A stretch of DNA of 64,000 nucleotides from Herbidospora daliensis (GTDB lineage: Bacteria > Actinomycetota > Actinomycetes > Streptosporangiales > Streptosporangiaceae): contig NZ_BBXF01000010.1 in the NCBI RefSeq assembly GCF_001570585.1, positions 131,873-195,872 of the forward strand, read 5' to 3'. Every line of letters begins with the position of its first letter. Positions within the stretch are counted from its first letter, which is position 1. The notes under the pieces are model-generated. The model saw only the letters and a list, made by a program, of their open reading frames with translations, was not told where the DNA came from and searched no databases. The position numbers were made by a program, and so were the translations under genes. Shown here one piece after another: positions 8,014 to 16,444 of this stretch.

Positions 8014-8923
8014 AGGCCGCTCGCAGGTTCCGGGCCACGTGCTCCCTGGCCTCGCCGGCGGCGTCGAAGAAGCCCGGGTAGGTGACGAACCCGTGCAGCG
8101 CGCCCGCGTAGTCGTGGTGGTCGACCGCCACCCCGGCGTCGGCCAGCGCCTTCGCGTAGGCCCGTCCCTCGTCGCGCAGCACGTCGTACTCGGCGGTGAT
8201 GACGGTCGCCGGGGCCAGGCCCGACTTGTCCTCCAGATGAAGGGGGGACAGGCGCGGGTCGCGGGGGTCGGCGTGGGGGGCGTACTTGCGGACGACCCAG
8301 GCCATGTCGGTCACGCTGAGGCCGAAGCCGTGGGCGAACTCGGTGTAGCTGGGGGTGTCCATGGCCACGTCGACAACCGGGTAGATCAGGGCCTGGTGGA
8401 CGAGCGGCAACCCGGAGTCGCGGGCCAGCCAGGCGGTCACGGCGGCCAGGTTGCCTCCGGCGCTGTCGCCCGCGACCGCGACCTGTCCGGGCACGGCGTC
8501 GTAGAAGGCGGGGCGGTCGAAGACGTCGCGGAGCACCGCCCAGGCGTCGTCGACGGCGGCCGGGAAGGCGTGCTCGGGGGCCAGCCGGTAGTCGGCCATC
8601 ACGACCACCGCTCCGCTGCGAACGGCCAGGTCACGGCCGAGGGGGTCGAGCTGGGGGAGGGTACCGTAGACCCAGCCGCCGCCGTGCAGGTAGACCACGA
8701 CGGGAAGCGGTCCTCCGCCGGTGGGGCGATAGATCCGTACGGGCACGCCCGCGGCCGTGGCGTCGACGGCGGAGAAGACCTCGACGGGGGCTCCGCGCTC
8801 GACGCTCTTGTTGTCGAGCTGACGCAGGACGGCGACCTCGTCGTCGGTGAGCGCGTCGAGGTCGGCGCCGGCGACGGGCGGGAAACGGTCGAGGAAGAAT
8901 TGGGACTGCGGGTGCAGCGGCAT
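8000..8923 (-). CDS. Alpha/beta hydrolase, hormone-sensitive lipase (HSL) family
   Basis: This roughly 307-residue esterase has the HSL oxyanion-hole motif HGGGW, the DYRLAPE block, the nucleophile elbow GDSAGGN, and a C-terminal catalytic Asp/His pair (AEYDVLRDE and ALHGF). It likely hydrolyses acyl esters of small or lipid alcohols in the cytoplasm. The start is placed at MPLHPQ; another ATG lies four codons earlier at 8935. It is convergent with and overlaps the preceding membrane protein gene. Confidence 0.92.
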   Translation of the reverse strand: MPLHPQSQFFLDRFPPVAGADLDALTDDEVAVLRQLDNKSVERGAPVEVFSAVDATAAGVPVRIYRPTGGGPLPVVVYLHGGGWVYGTLPQLDPLGRDLAVRSGAVVVMADYRLAPEHAFPAAVDDAWAVLRDVFDRPAFYDAVPGQVAVAGDSAGGNLAAVTAWLARDSGLPLVHQALIYPVVDVAMDTPSYTEFAHGFGLSVTDMAWVVRKYAPHADPRDPRLSPLHLEDKSGLAPATVITAEYDVLRDEGRAYAKALADAGVAVDHHDYAGALHGFVTYPGFFDAAGEAREHVARNLRAAFRRP

Positions 8924-9093
8924 GCGCGAGAACATACTCGACTTCGAGGGACGAATCTGCTCTGACGGTGAGCAATCGTCCAGACACCAAGAGGTCATCC
9001 ACGGCAGGTAAGCGGACCCTAACGAACGACCTGATCACAAGTGAACTTCGGTGGGTCCCCCTGAAGAAGAACTGTGAGAGACTCCAGCATTGC

Positions 9094-9167
9094 GGGGCGG
9101 TAGCTCAGCCGGTCAGAGCATCGGACTCATAATCCGTGGGTCGTGGGTTCAAGTCCCACCCGCCCTA
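9094..9167 (+). tRNA. tRNA-Met (CAT), elongator type
   Basis: The cloverleaf can be drawn completely: acceptor stem GGGGCGG pairs with CCGCCCT (first pair G-U), D-arm GCTC...GAGC, anticodon loop CTCATAA with anticodon CAT, and T-arm GTGGG-TTCAAGT-CCCAC with discriminator A. The outermost anticodon-stem position is a T-T mismatch. CCA is not encoded. A CAT anticodon could also be tRNA-Ile2, but the loop resembles actinobacterial elongator Met tRNAs, and the initiator CCC/GGG anticodon stem is absent. Confidence 0.95.
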
Positions 9168-9255
9168 CTCAAAACCCCAGGCCAACCCGCCGATGCGCGG
9201 ACGGCCCTCCACAGGATATCCGGTGATCAAGGCAAGATGATCATTGGACCGTGCC

Positions 9256-9289
9256 GGAGAGCGGCCCGGTGGCACACCGGGCCGTCTCC
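9256..9289. terminator. Strong hairpin between tRNA-Met and the DUF5107 gene
   Basis: CGGCCCGGTG-GCA-CACCGGGCCG forms a perfect 10-bp stem, and the flanking GGAGA/TCTCC adds five more pairs across one bulged G. It sits 88 nt after the tRNA and 9 nt beyond the 3' end of the minus-strand DUF5107 gene, so it may terminate both. There is no U-tract, as is common in actinomycetes. Confidence 0.7.
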
Positions 9290-9297
9290 ACGCCCGA

Positions 9298-11874
9298 TCA
9301 GAGGCCCGATTCGGCCGTCAGCAGAGTCGTGTCCCCTTCGGTGAGCACCAGCCGGGCTTGTCCGCCCGGATCGACCGTCCCGCCCAGCCGCACCGCGGTG
9401 TCGGCCGAGCCCGTGAACGTTTCAGAGTCGAGGGTCGCGCCCGTCGCCGCGTCGACCAGCGTCGCCCGCAGGCGCTTGCCGATCGCCGTGGCGAACAGGC
9501 GGCCGGTGACCGCGCCCGACGGGTCGACCTTGACCTCGGCCGCGCCGTGGGCGTTGGCGTTGGTGACGCCGCCCAGATCCATGGTGGGCAGGTAGGTCTC
9601 CGTCCACGACAGGGTCTCGCCGGCCTTCAGGACGGCCGGGGTGAAGAACTTCGGCGACGCGCCCGCCCACAGTTCGATGTACGGGCGGGCCGAGTTGCCC
9701 TTGCTGTAGACGTTGGTGTCGAAGGAGTTGTTCTGGCCCCACTCCCAGAACTTCATGCCCGGCGTCTTCTTGTTGTCGCCGACCCTGATGACGCCCTCGT
9801 TGTTCTCGTGGTTGATCACGCCCCACCAGTCGCCCTGCGGCAGGGTGGCGAGGTCCTGGCCGTAGGCGATGCCGTCGCGGGTCCAGTTGGACATCTGGTT
9901 GAGCCGGTCGAGCTTGAGCAGGCCCGACCCGGCCGGTCCGGCCGGTTCCTCGACGCTCTCCATCCACCGGTAGCCGGGGTCGCGGTAGATCGTCTTGACG
10001 GGGGAGACGACCGACATGGTCGGCGATCCCTCGTGGGAGGGCGCGCCGGGGGCCAGGGTGGTGCAGGTCCAGTATTCGAAGCGCCGGTCCTCGGCGCCCG
10101 GGTTCTCGATGCTGACGGTCATGTCGAGGGTCGGCTTCCTGGCGTCGATCGTGTAGGTGACCGAGGTCTTCAGGCCGGTCGCGCCGTAGACGTACCGGCT
10201 GGGTTTGAACGGGTAGTCGACGTCGTCGGTCTTGGTGACGGTCAGCGCGAAGCGGCCGTTCTCCTGCTTGATCGAGTAGTCCCACGGGACGTTCCAGAAC
10301 TTGCCGTGCTCGGCCTCGGTGAGCGTGGGGAACACGCCGCCCCAGACCATCAGCCAGTTCTGGTAGAAGGGCGAGTTGCCGGGGGTGCCGGGGGCGGCGC
10401 TGGAGAAGCCGTAGGGGGTGCCGACCGGGTTGGTGTAGAAGAGGTCGTGGCCGGTGGGCTTGTAGATCATCGAGACCAGGCGGCCGCCGTACTCCGGGGC
10501 GAAGACGGCCTTCAGGTACTTGGTGTCGACCTCGACGGTCTTGATCGTCTGGCCGGTGACCTTGTCGGCCACGCCGTCGCGGCGGACCGAGACGCCGTCG
10601 GCGCTGACCGTGTGGTCGTAGCGCTGGAAGACCGTGGTGGCGCGGGTGTTCACCTTCAGGTGGTCGGGGCCGTGGGGGGTGAAGCCGGGGGCGGCGGGTC
10701 TCGGGTGGCGGGGGGCCTGCACGGGCACGGTGGCGGTGCCGGTGCTGACCGTGCCGGTGACGTCCTTCAGCGCGCCCTCGACGAGGGCGACGGTGCCGCG
10801 CGCGCCGGGCTTGAGGGGGTCGTCGAGCTTGACGACCAGGGTCGAGGCGTCGGGGAAGTAGGCGGCGTCGTCGCGCAGCGTCTCCCGCAGGCCGGTGAAC
10901 CGCAGCAGGGCGCGGACCTGGGCGGCGGTCACGTTCGTGCCGCTCACGCCGGTCCGGGTCTCCTTGACGGGCAGGGTTCCGGCGGTCGCGATCCGGCGGC
11001 TGAACCGGATCGTGATCCGGTCGCCGGTGTCGGCGACCTCGACCCCGGTGATCTTCGGGGCGGCGTAGGCTCCGCCGCCCGCCGTCACGTCGGCGGCGAC
11101 CTTGGTGGCGGCCGCTCCCGCGTTGGTGGTCAGGCGCAGCGCCGGGGCCAGCGCGAGCCGGGACGGGCCGGTCAGGTCGGCGCCGAAGTAGAGGCGGTGG
11201 ACACGCTGGGCGGTGCCGGGGACGCTCTCGACGTACACGGGCCTGGAAACGGTGTCGCCACTGGTCAGCGTGATGTCCGCGCCCGTGTAGGCGCCGGCGG
11301 GCAGGCCCGACCAGAGGGTGTCGGCGAAGGCGACCTCGATCGTGCGCGAGTCGAGCTGTTTCGCCGAGGCGATCCGGGCGAACGCGGCGTCGGCGGCGGT
11401 GCCGGTGAACGCGACCGGTCTGGTCGAGGTGCCGGGCAGGGCGCGGCCGTCGGCGGAGCGGAAGAACAGGTCGCCGAGCCGGTCGGCGCCGCCGTCGAAC
11501 CAGAGTTCGTAGCTTTCGGCGTCGAGGGTGACGCCGGGGCCCAGGACCACCCGCAGGGTCCGGTGGCCGGGGGAGTCGACGGGACGCACGGTCGTGCCGG
11601 TGATCTGGGAGACGGGGCGGCCGTCGAGCGCGCCGCCGCTGATCCTGACGAACTGCCCGGCGTACGCCGGGTTCGCCGCCGTGAACTGGAGGAGGTCGGG
11701 CCCGAGGGTGGTGCTGAAGGTGATGTCGATCGAGCGGTCGTCGACCGCGGTGATCCCGCTGACCCGCAGCGGCGCGTGCTGCGGCGCCGCCAACGCGGGC
11801 GCGGGGAGCGCCACGAGCGTGGCTCCCACGGAGGTCATCGCCAGGGCCAGGGCTAAGAGGGCGCGGTTCGGCAC
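9298..11874 (-). CDS. Secreted DUF5107 protein with N-terminal Ig-like domains
   Basis: This 858-residue exported protein has a Sec signal peptide ending near ALA-AP at about residue 29. Residues about 35-390 look like several beta-sandwich (bacterial Ig/SbsA-like) repeats, each starting with a T/S-IDITF or IEVAF-type strand. Residues about 415-750 resemble DUF5107, a galactose-mutarotase-like beta fold with the EYGGRL and YQNWLMVWGGVFPT motifs. Related proteins are linked to carbohydrate metabolism. A divergent IclR regulator lies 89 nt away and probably controls it. The exact activity is unknown. Confidence 0.8.
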   Translation of the reverse strand: MPNRALLALALAMTSVGATLVALPAPALAAPQHAPLRVSGITAVDDRSIDITFSTTLGPDLLQFTAANPAYAGQFVRISGGALDGRPVSQITGTTVRPVDSPGHRTLRVVLGPGVTLDAESYELWFDGGADRLGDLFFRSADGRALPGTSTRPVAFTGTAADAAFARIASAKQLDSRTIEVAFADTLWSGLPAGAYTGADITLTSGDTVSRPVYVESVPGTAQRVHRLYFGADLTGPSRLALAPALRLTTNAGAAATKVAADVTAGGGAYAAPKITGVEVADTGDRITIRFSRRIATAGTLPVKETRTGVSGTNVTAAQVRALLRFTGLRETLRDDAAYFPDASTLVVKLDDPLKPGARGTVALVEGALKDVTGTVSTGTATVPVQAPRHPRPAAPGFTPHGPDHLKVNTRATTVFQRYDHTVSADGVSVRRDGVADKVTGQTIKTVEVDTKYLKAVFAPEYGGRLVSMIYKPTGHDLFYTNPVGTPYGFSSAAPGTPGNSPFYQNWLMVWGGVFPTLTEAEHGKFWNVPWDYSIKQENGRFALTVTKTDDVDYPFKPSRYVYGATGLKTSVTYTIDARKPTLDMTVSIENPGAEDRRFEYWTCTTLAPGAPSHEGSPTMSVVSPVKTIYRDPGYRWMESVEEPAGPAGSGLLKLDRLNQMSNWTRDGIAYGQDLATLPQGDWWGVINHENNEGVIRVGDNKKTPGMKFWEWGQNNSFDTNVYSKGNSARPYIELWAGASPKFFTPAVLKAGETLSWTETYLPTMDLGGVTNANAHGAAEVKVDPSGAVTGRLFATAIGKRLRATLVDAATGATLDSETFTGSADTAVRLGGTVDPGGQARLVLTEGDTTLLTAESGL

Positions 11875-11891
11875 GGGGATCCTCTCCGAGT

Positions 11892-11908
11892 GTTCCGTCT
11901 GGCGGAAC
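11892..11908. promoter_or_regulatory. Candidate IclR operator 1 (inverted repeat)
   Basis: GTTCCG-5 nt-CGGAAC is a perfect inverted repeat 18 nt before the DUF5107 start codon, in the divergent region shared with the IclR gene. Spacing and arms resemble operators of IclR-family dimers. Binding is inferred. Confidence 0.55.
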
Positions 11909-11942
11909 GCTGGCTTGCGTGATGGAATGGTTGAGACGCTAA

Positions 11943-11957
11943 GTTGAAGGGATCAAC
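11943..11957. promoter_or_regulatory. Candidate operator 2 before the IclR gene
   Basis: GTTGA-5 nt-TCAAC is a perfect inverted repeat with the same arm spacing as the one at 11892, ending 6 nt before the IclR ATG. It could mediate autoregulation. Confidence 0.45.
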
Positions 11958-11963
11958 CTGTCA

Positions 11964-12710
11964 ATGGACCCCAAATCGGGTAATGCGGTCACCAAGGCAG
12001 TGAAAGTGCTGGAAGCGGCGGTCGCCGGACCGGGTCCGCGCCGGTTCGCCGAGATCTGCGCCGACGCGGGGCTGCCGAAGGCGAGCGTGCACCGCATCCT
12101 GTCGACGCTGGTGGAGCTCGGCTTCGTGGCCGGCGAGGGCGGCGGCTCCTACCGGGCCGGGATCCGGATGCTGGCGCTGGCCGAGGAGGTCAAGGCCGCC
12201 GGGGCCGACGGGGTCGGCGAGGTGCTGACCCGGCTCTGCGGGGAGGTCCGGCAGACCGTGCACTTCGCCCTGCGCAGCGGCGACCACGCGGTCTACGTGC
12301 ACAAGGCCGAGGGCGACCGGCCCTACCGGATGGCCTCGCGGGTGGGCATGCGGCTGCCGCTCCACTCGACGGCGATCGGCAAGTGCGTGCTCGCGCACCT
12401 GCCCCCGGGCGAACTCGCCGACGTGCTGGCCGCCGCCGGGCTGTCCGCCCGGACTCCCGCCACCTTCGTGTCGGCCGACCTGCTGGCGGTCGAACTGGCC
12501 GGGATCCGCGACCGAGGGTACGCCGTCGACGACGAGGAGAACGAGACGGCGATCAGGTGCATCGGGGCGCCGGTCTTCGACCGGGCCGGGCAGGTGGTGG
12601 GCGGGGTCAGCGTCTCCACGGTCGCGCCGCTGCTGCCGCGCGAGGAGCTGCTCGCCTTCGTCCCGGCCCTGCGGGCGGCCGCCTCGGCCGTGACCCGCCT
12701 GCTGCACTAG
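11964..12710 (+). CDS. IclR family transcriptional regulator
   Basis: This 248-residue protein has a winged helix-turn-helix at residues about 5-65 (the GLPKASVHRILSTL recognition part) and an IclR ligand-binding GAF-like domain from about 80 to the end. The conserved LPLHSTAIGK and GYAVDDEENE motifs are visible. It diverges from the secreted DUF5107 gene, and two inverted repeats lie between them. The likely effector is a sugar or small organic acid, but nothing in the sequence identifies it. Confidence 0.93.
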   Translation: MDPKSGNAVTKAVKVLEAAVAGPGPRRFAEICADAGLPKASVHRILSTLVELGFVAGEGGGSYRAGIRMLALAEEVKAAGADGVGEVLTRLCGEVRQTVHFALRSGDHAVYVHKAEGDRPYRMASRVGMRLPLHSTAIGKCVLAHLPPGELADVLAAAGLSARTPATFVSADLLAVELAGIRDRGYAVDDEENETAIRCIGAPVFDRAGQVVGGVSVSTVAPLLPREELLAFVPALRAAASAVTRLLH

Positions 12711-12715
12711 GCGCG

Positions 12716-13699
12716 TCAGCCCAGGTGGGCGACGATCTTCGGGCGCAGCACCATGGCCGTCAGGGCCGCCGCGGCGGTCGTGCCCGCCACCGCCAGGATC
12801 GCCGGCGTGGTGATCTCCAGGCCCGCCGACGCCACGATGACCGCCGCCGTCGCCGTCAGGCTCAGCACCGTCGTCGTCAGCAGCAGGCTAGTGGTGGTCG
12901 CCGTCTGCCTGCCCGTGTACGCCGTCAGCGCCGCCCCCATCACCAGCAGCGAGCCCACCACGCCGAGCACCGGCGGCAGGGTCTCGGCCGTCACGTCGCC
13001 GCCGGCCAGCATCTCCGTGTGGGTCACGACGTCGTAGTCGCTGCCCAGGGAGGTCTGCAGGCGGTCGCGCAGCTCGCCGGGGTCGACGTCGGAGGCGGCC
13101 CGGACGTGCACCGCCTCGGTCTCCAGCGACCCGACCAGGTCGGCCGCCGACATCGGCAGCACGCCCAGGGTGCCCCGCACGTCGAAGGTCGGGTTGCCCC
13201 GGGAGGCGGTCACGCCGGTGATCTCGAAGGCGCGGTCGGCCCCGTTCCCGTGCACGGTGATCGTGTCGCCGAGTTCCAGATGCAGCTGGTCGGCGGTGCG
13301 CTTGTCGAGGACCGCGTCGGAGGCGCTGCGCGGGGCCTCGCCCTCCATGCCCGACGACGACAGCAGCGCCATGTCGAGGGCGACCGCCTCCAGCGGGACC
13401 AGGGTGCCGAACCCGACCAGGCCGACCTCGCCGCCCTGGACGGGGACGGCCTCGGCGACGCCGGGCACCGCGCGGATCTGGGGGACGGCCGTCGCGGGCA
13501 GGGACGGGATGGTGCCGAGCCCCGGATAGCCTGCGGGGAGGACGGCCGCGTCAAAGGGGGATTCGTCGCCCGACAGGCACCGGGCGAGGTGCCAGCCGGC
13601 GCCGGAGAGGTGGAGCCCCGTGCCGATCAGGAGCAGACCGGCGAGTGCTGCGACGATGCAGCCCGCCAGCGTCCTGAGAGCGCGGCTGGTGCCCGGCAT
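12716..13699 (-). CDS. FtsX-like / MacB-core membrane protein, orphan
   Basis: The 327-residue protein has one N-terminal membrane helix (about 8-30), then a periplasmic region with MacB-core features (LDKRTADQLHLELGDTITV followed by FEITGV), then three hydrophobic helices at about 230-320. This resembles one half of an FtsX-type ABC permease. No ATPase gene is nearby, and the sequence is shorter than a full MacB/FtsX permease. It may be a non-transporting homolog or a degenerate transporter subunit. Its 3' end lies 5 nt from the convergent IclR stop. Confidence 0.65.
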   Translation of the reverse strand: MPGTSRALRTLAGCIVAALAGLLLIGTGLHLSGAGWHLARCLSGDESPFDAAVLPAGYPGLGTIPSLPATAVPQIRAVPGVAEAVPVQGGEVGLVGFGTLVPLEAVALDMALLSSSGMEGEAPRSASDAVLDKRTADQLHLELGDTITVHGNGADRAFEITGVTASRGNPTFDVRGTLGVLPMSAADLVGSLETEAVHVRAASDVDPGELRDRLQTSLGSDYDVVTHTEMLAGGDVTAETLPPVLGVVGSLLVMGAALTAYTGRQTATTTSLLLTTTVLSLTATAAVIVASAGLEITTPAILAVAGTTAAAALTAMVLRPKIVAHLG

Positions 13700-13745
13700 T
13701 GACGTCCCCCATACGAGTTATCCGAAAAGGTCTCAAAATGGTCAA

Positions 13746-13777
13746 CACCGCCGGGCCGCAAATAAAGCCCGACGGTG
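13746..13777 (-). terminator. Hairpin downstream of the S1 protease gene
   Basis: CACCGCCGGGC and GCCCGACGGTG pair over 11 positions with one mismatch around a 10-nt A-rich loop. It begins 25 nt after the protease stop on the minus strand, a typical intrinsic terminator position. Confidence 0.6.
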
Positions 13778-13802
13778 CTGAATTGGCCGAAAGCTTTACT
13801 TT

Positions 13803-15233
13803 CTACGGGCGGGTGTAGGTCAACGAGAAGGAGCCCGAGCCGCTGTAGGCGTGGACGCGGTAGCGGTAGGTGCCCGCACTCCCGGTGTAGGTGACGGACT
13901 CGTCGGGGCCGGAGCTGGTGCCGCTGGCCACGGTGGTCCAGGTCGAGCCGCTCAGGCGCTGGAGGTAGAGGTCGAAGTCGGTGCCGTTCGGGCCGTCGAG
14001 GCAGACGGTGTGGGTGCCGGCGTTGGCGGTGAACTGGCTGCTGTTGCCGTACTGGCCGCTGCTCAGCGAGCCCGTGAGGGTGCCGCCGTTGCAGGTGCCG
14101 CCCCCGCCGCCGCCCGTGGTGGTCAGGGTCAGGCCGTAGGCCGAGAGGATCTCGTTGACCGGCTGGAAGTAGGTCGTGCCGCCGACGGAGCAGTTGCCGC
14201 TGCCGCCGGAGGTGACGCCCTGCGCCTGGGTGCCGGAGATCCACGAGCCGCCCGAGTCGCCGGGCTCGGCGCAGACGTTGGTGCGGGTCACGCCCGAGAC
14301 GGTGCCCTGCGAGTAGGTGACCGACGTGCCGATCTGCTGGACGGTGCCGCAGTGCCAGCCGGTGGTGGAGCCGGAACGGCAGATCGAGCCGCCGACGACC
14401 TGCGCCGTCGAGCCCGACACGGTGGCCGAGGTGCCGGCCACGGTCGGCGTCGGAGTCCAGTTGGCGTTCACCGCGACCCAGGCGTAGTCGTTGCCGGGGA
14501 ACGAGGAGCCCTGGAAGGTGCCCTGCGCGACCCGGTTGTAGCCCTGGGTGGAGGCGCCGACGTTGCCGCAGTGCCCGGCGGTCACGAAGCCGGGGGTGCT
14601 GCCGCGGGTGATCGAGAAGCCGATGGAGCAGCGGCCCGAGTTGTTGATGTAGTAGGCGTCGCCGCCGCGCAGGTTGTAGTAGGTCTGCGGCACCTCGGTG
14701 CTGGCGACGTACGTCACGGCCGCCTTGTCGACTCCGGCGGCGGCCACGAACGCCTCGGCGGCGGCCTGGTCGCGGGTCTCGACGACGACCGAGTTCGACT
14801 TCACGTCGACGTAGTAGACGGGCACGGTCTGCGGGGCCGCGGCGGCGTCGAGCTTGTCTTTGAGCGCGGTCAGGTCGCCCAACGACCGGGTGACGAGCTG
14901 GGCCTTGGCGCCGCCGGCCTGGATGGCGGCGATCTTGGAGGCGTCGGAGGTGGCGACCGTCAGCGAGTTCGCGGTGTCGCCGCTGAGCCACGAGCCGCCG
15001 AAGGCGGCGCCGAGGTCGGTGCGGACCTTGCCTTCGAGCTTGCCGAGCCGGGCCTCGTTGACGAGACGGAGCTGGGCCTGCTCGGCGGAGAGGTTGAGGT
15101 CGCGCTGGAGGGCGTCCAACATCGACGGTGCCGGTTTCGCCGGCGCCGCGACGGCGGCCGGGGCGGAGGACAGGACGAGGGCGACGCCCATGGTGAGGGC
15201 GCTCGCCGCGCTCAGGATGTGCCTGCTGCGCAT
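13803..15233 (-). CDS. Secreted S1-family (alpha-lytic/streptogrisin type) serine protease with PPC domain
   Basis: This 476-residue preproprotease has a signal peptide ending around AVAAPA, an alpha-lytic-type pro-region up to about residue 185, and a chymotrypsin-fold domain beginning near residue 190. Catalytic residues are the His in TAGHC, the Asp in GNDYAW and the Ser in GDSGGS. Several cysteine pairs match streptogrisins. After a Gly-rich linker, the last roughly 95 residues are a bacterial pre-peptidase C-terminal (PPC) domain used in substrate or cell-surface binding. ATG 15233 is chosen because AAGGAG lies 6 nt upstream. Confidence 0.95.
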   Translation of the reverse strand: MRSRHILSAASALTMGVALVLSSAPAAVAAPAKPAPSMLDALQRDLNLSAEQAQLRLVNEARLGKLEGKVRTDLGAAFGGSWLSGDTANSLTVATSDASKIAAIQAGGAKAQLVTRSLGDLTALKDKLDAAAAPQTVPVYYVDVKSNSVVVETRDQAAAEAFVAAAGVDKAAVTYVASTEVPQTYYNLRGGDAYYINNSGRCSIGFSITRGSTPGFVTAGHCGNVGASTQGYNRVAQGTFQGSSFPGNDYAWVAVNANWTPTPTVAGTSATVSGSTAQVVGGSICRSGSTTGWHCGTVQQIGTSVTYSQGTVSGVTRTNVCAEPGDSGGSWISGTQAQGVTSGGSGNCSVGGTTYFQPVNEILSAYGLTLTTTGGGGGGTCNGGTLTGSLSSGQYGNSSQFTANAGTHTVCLDGPNGTDFDLYLQRLSGSTWTTVASGTSSGPDESVTYTGSAGTYRYRVHAYSGSGSFSLTYTRP

Positions 15234-15330
15234 CGATTCTCCTTGGGGGCTGGGAGTGCCCTGAACGTAAACTGCGGGCACACCCCCAGAGGAGCCGTCG
15301 TTTGCCCCCTATCACCGTGTTATGACCCGG

Positions 15331-16290
15331 TCACGGCATGGTGCCGTATCCCGGGTTCCGGGCCAGCCAGTTCGAATACGACGTGCTCTGCCTGACCGCG
15401 TCCAGGTGGGAGAACTTGGCGTGGCTGACCACGGCCGGCGCCGAGAGCGCGGCCGGGGTCTCCGGATGCCAGCCGAGCAGCTGCCGCCAGCGCAGCGGCG
15501 CCCCGCGCAGGGGTAAGGCCACCATGCCCTCGCTCCGGCGGAAGGTGGCCTGGCACAACGCCACGGCGCGGCCGACCCGCACCAGGTGGACGCAGGTCGC
15601 GACGTCGGTCTCGTAGATCGCCTCCGGGGCGAAGCCCGCCCGCGACGCGGCCACGGCGAAGCACTCGCCGAAGCAGCCGTCGCCGGGGGTGACCGCCCAC
15701 TGCTCCCTGGCGAAGTCGCCGAGCTCGACCTCCCGTTCCCCGGCCAGCGGATGCGACTCGGCGACCAGCACGAACACCGGGTCGTTGGCGACCAGCGCCC
15801 ACGACAGCGCCTCGTCGCCGGGCGGCCGGGAGTCGCCGCAGACGCCGAAGAGCACGAAGTCGAGCCGGCCGAGCATCACCTTGGTGGCCAGTTCCCCGGT
15901 CGACCACGAGGTGGCGGTGGTGATCACCGCGCCGGGCTCGGCGGCGGCCAGCCGGTCGACCAGGCCGCCCAGGATCGGCCCGTTCGCGGCGCCGATCCGG
16001 TAGCGGCGGCCGTCGGGTTCGCCGTTGGCGAGCCGGGCGGCCTCCTCCTGCAGTTGCTGCACGGCGGGCAGCAGCACCTGCGCGCGGGCGAGCACCAGCT
16101 CCCCGAGCGCGGTCGGGCGGGAACCGGTGTGGTCGCGCTCGAACAGGCTGCCTCCGAGTGCCCGTTCGATCCGCTTCAGCTGTGCGGTGAGCGCGGGCTG
16201 GGCGAGCCCGAGCGCACTGGCCGCCTTGGTGACGCTGCCGGTCTCGGCGACCATACGCACGATTCTCAAGTGGCGGAGCTCCAGGTCCAT
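15331..16290 (-). CDS. LysR family transcriptional regulator
   Basis: This 319-residue protein has an N-terminal LysR helix-turn-helix (MDLELRHLRIVRMVAETGSV, then AQPALTAQLKRIE) and a periplasmic-binding-protein-like effector domain from about residue 90. The effector domain has two cysteine-rich spots (FGVCGD and DGCFGECF). It is divergent from the orphan sugar-binding lipoprotein gene, with 154 nt between. It may therefore regulate that gene, although LysR proteins usually control enzymes. Confidence 0.93.
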   Translation of the reverse strand: MDLELRHLRIVRMVAETGSVTKAASALGLAQPALTAQLKRIERALGGSLFERDHTGSRPTALGELVLARAQVLLPAVQQLQEEAARLANGEPDGRRYRIGAANGPILGGLVDRLAAAEPGAVITTATSWSTGELATKVMLGRLDFVLFGVCGDSRPPGDEALSWALVANDPVFVLVAESHPLAGEREVELGDFAREQWAVTPGDGCFGECFAVAASRAGFAPEAIYETDVATCVHLVRVGRAVALCQATFRRSEGMVALPLRGAPLRWRQLLGWHPETPAALSAPAVVSHAKFSHLDAVRQSTSYSNWLARNPGYGTMP

Positions 16291-16444
16291 AACGCGAAGG
16301 TATGACCCTCGAATAACTCCAGCAATGATGATTTGTCACACATTCTGACTAGTCATGTCGGAAAAGGTCCATCAAGACTCCTCCGCCGCCGTTAGCCCTC
16401 GGCAACGCGCAGGGTAGGCCTCCCCAGACGAACGGGGGACATGA

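Noticed and set aside
9244-11856. Very long open frame on the plus strand opposite the DUF5107 gene
   Set aside because: It is the mirror of the minus-strand DUF5107 gene in GC-rich codons; the translation is low-complexity (Gly/Arg/Asp/Val-rich) with no recognisable domain.
13851-15395. Long plus-strand frame opposite the S1 protease
   Set aside because: It lies opposite a well-supported gene with signal peptide, catalytic triad and ribosome site; its translation is Ala/Gly/Val/Arg-rich without motifs.
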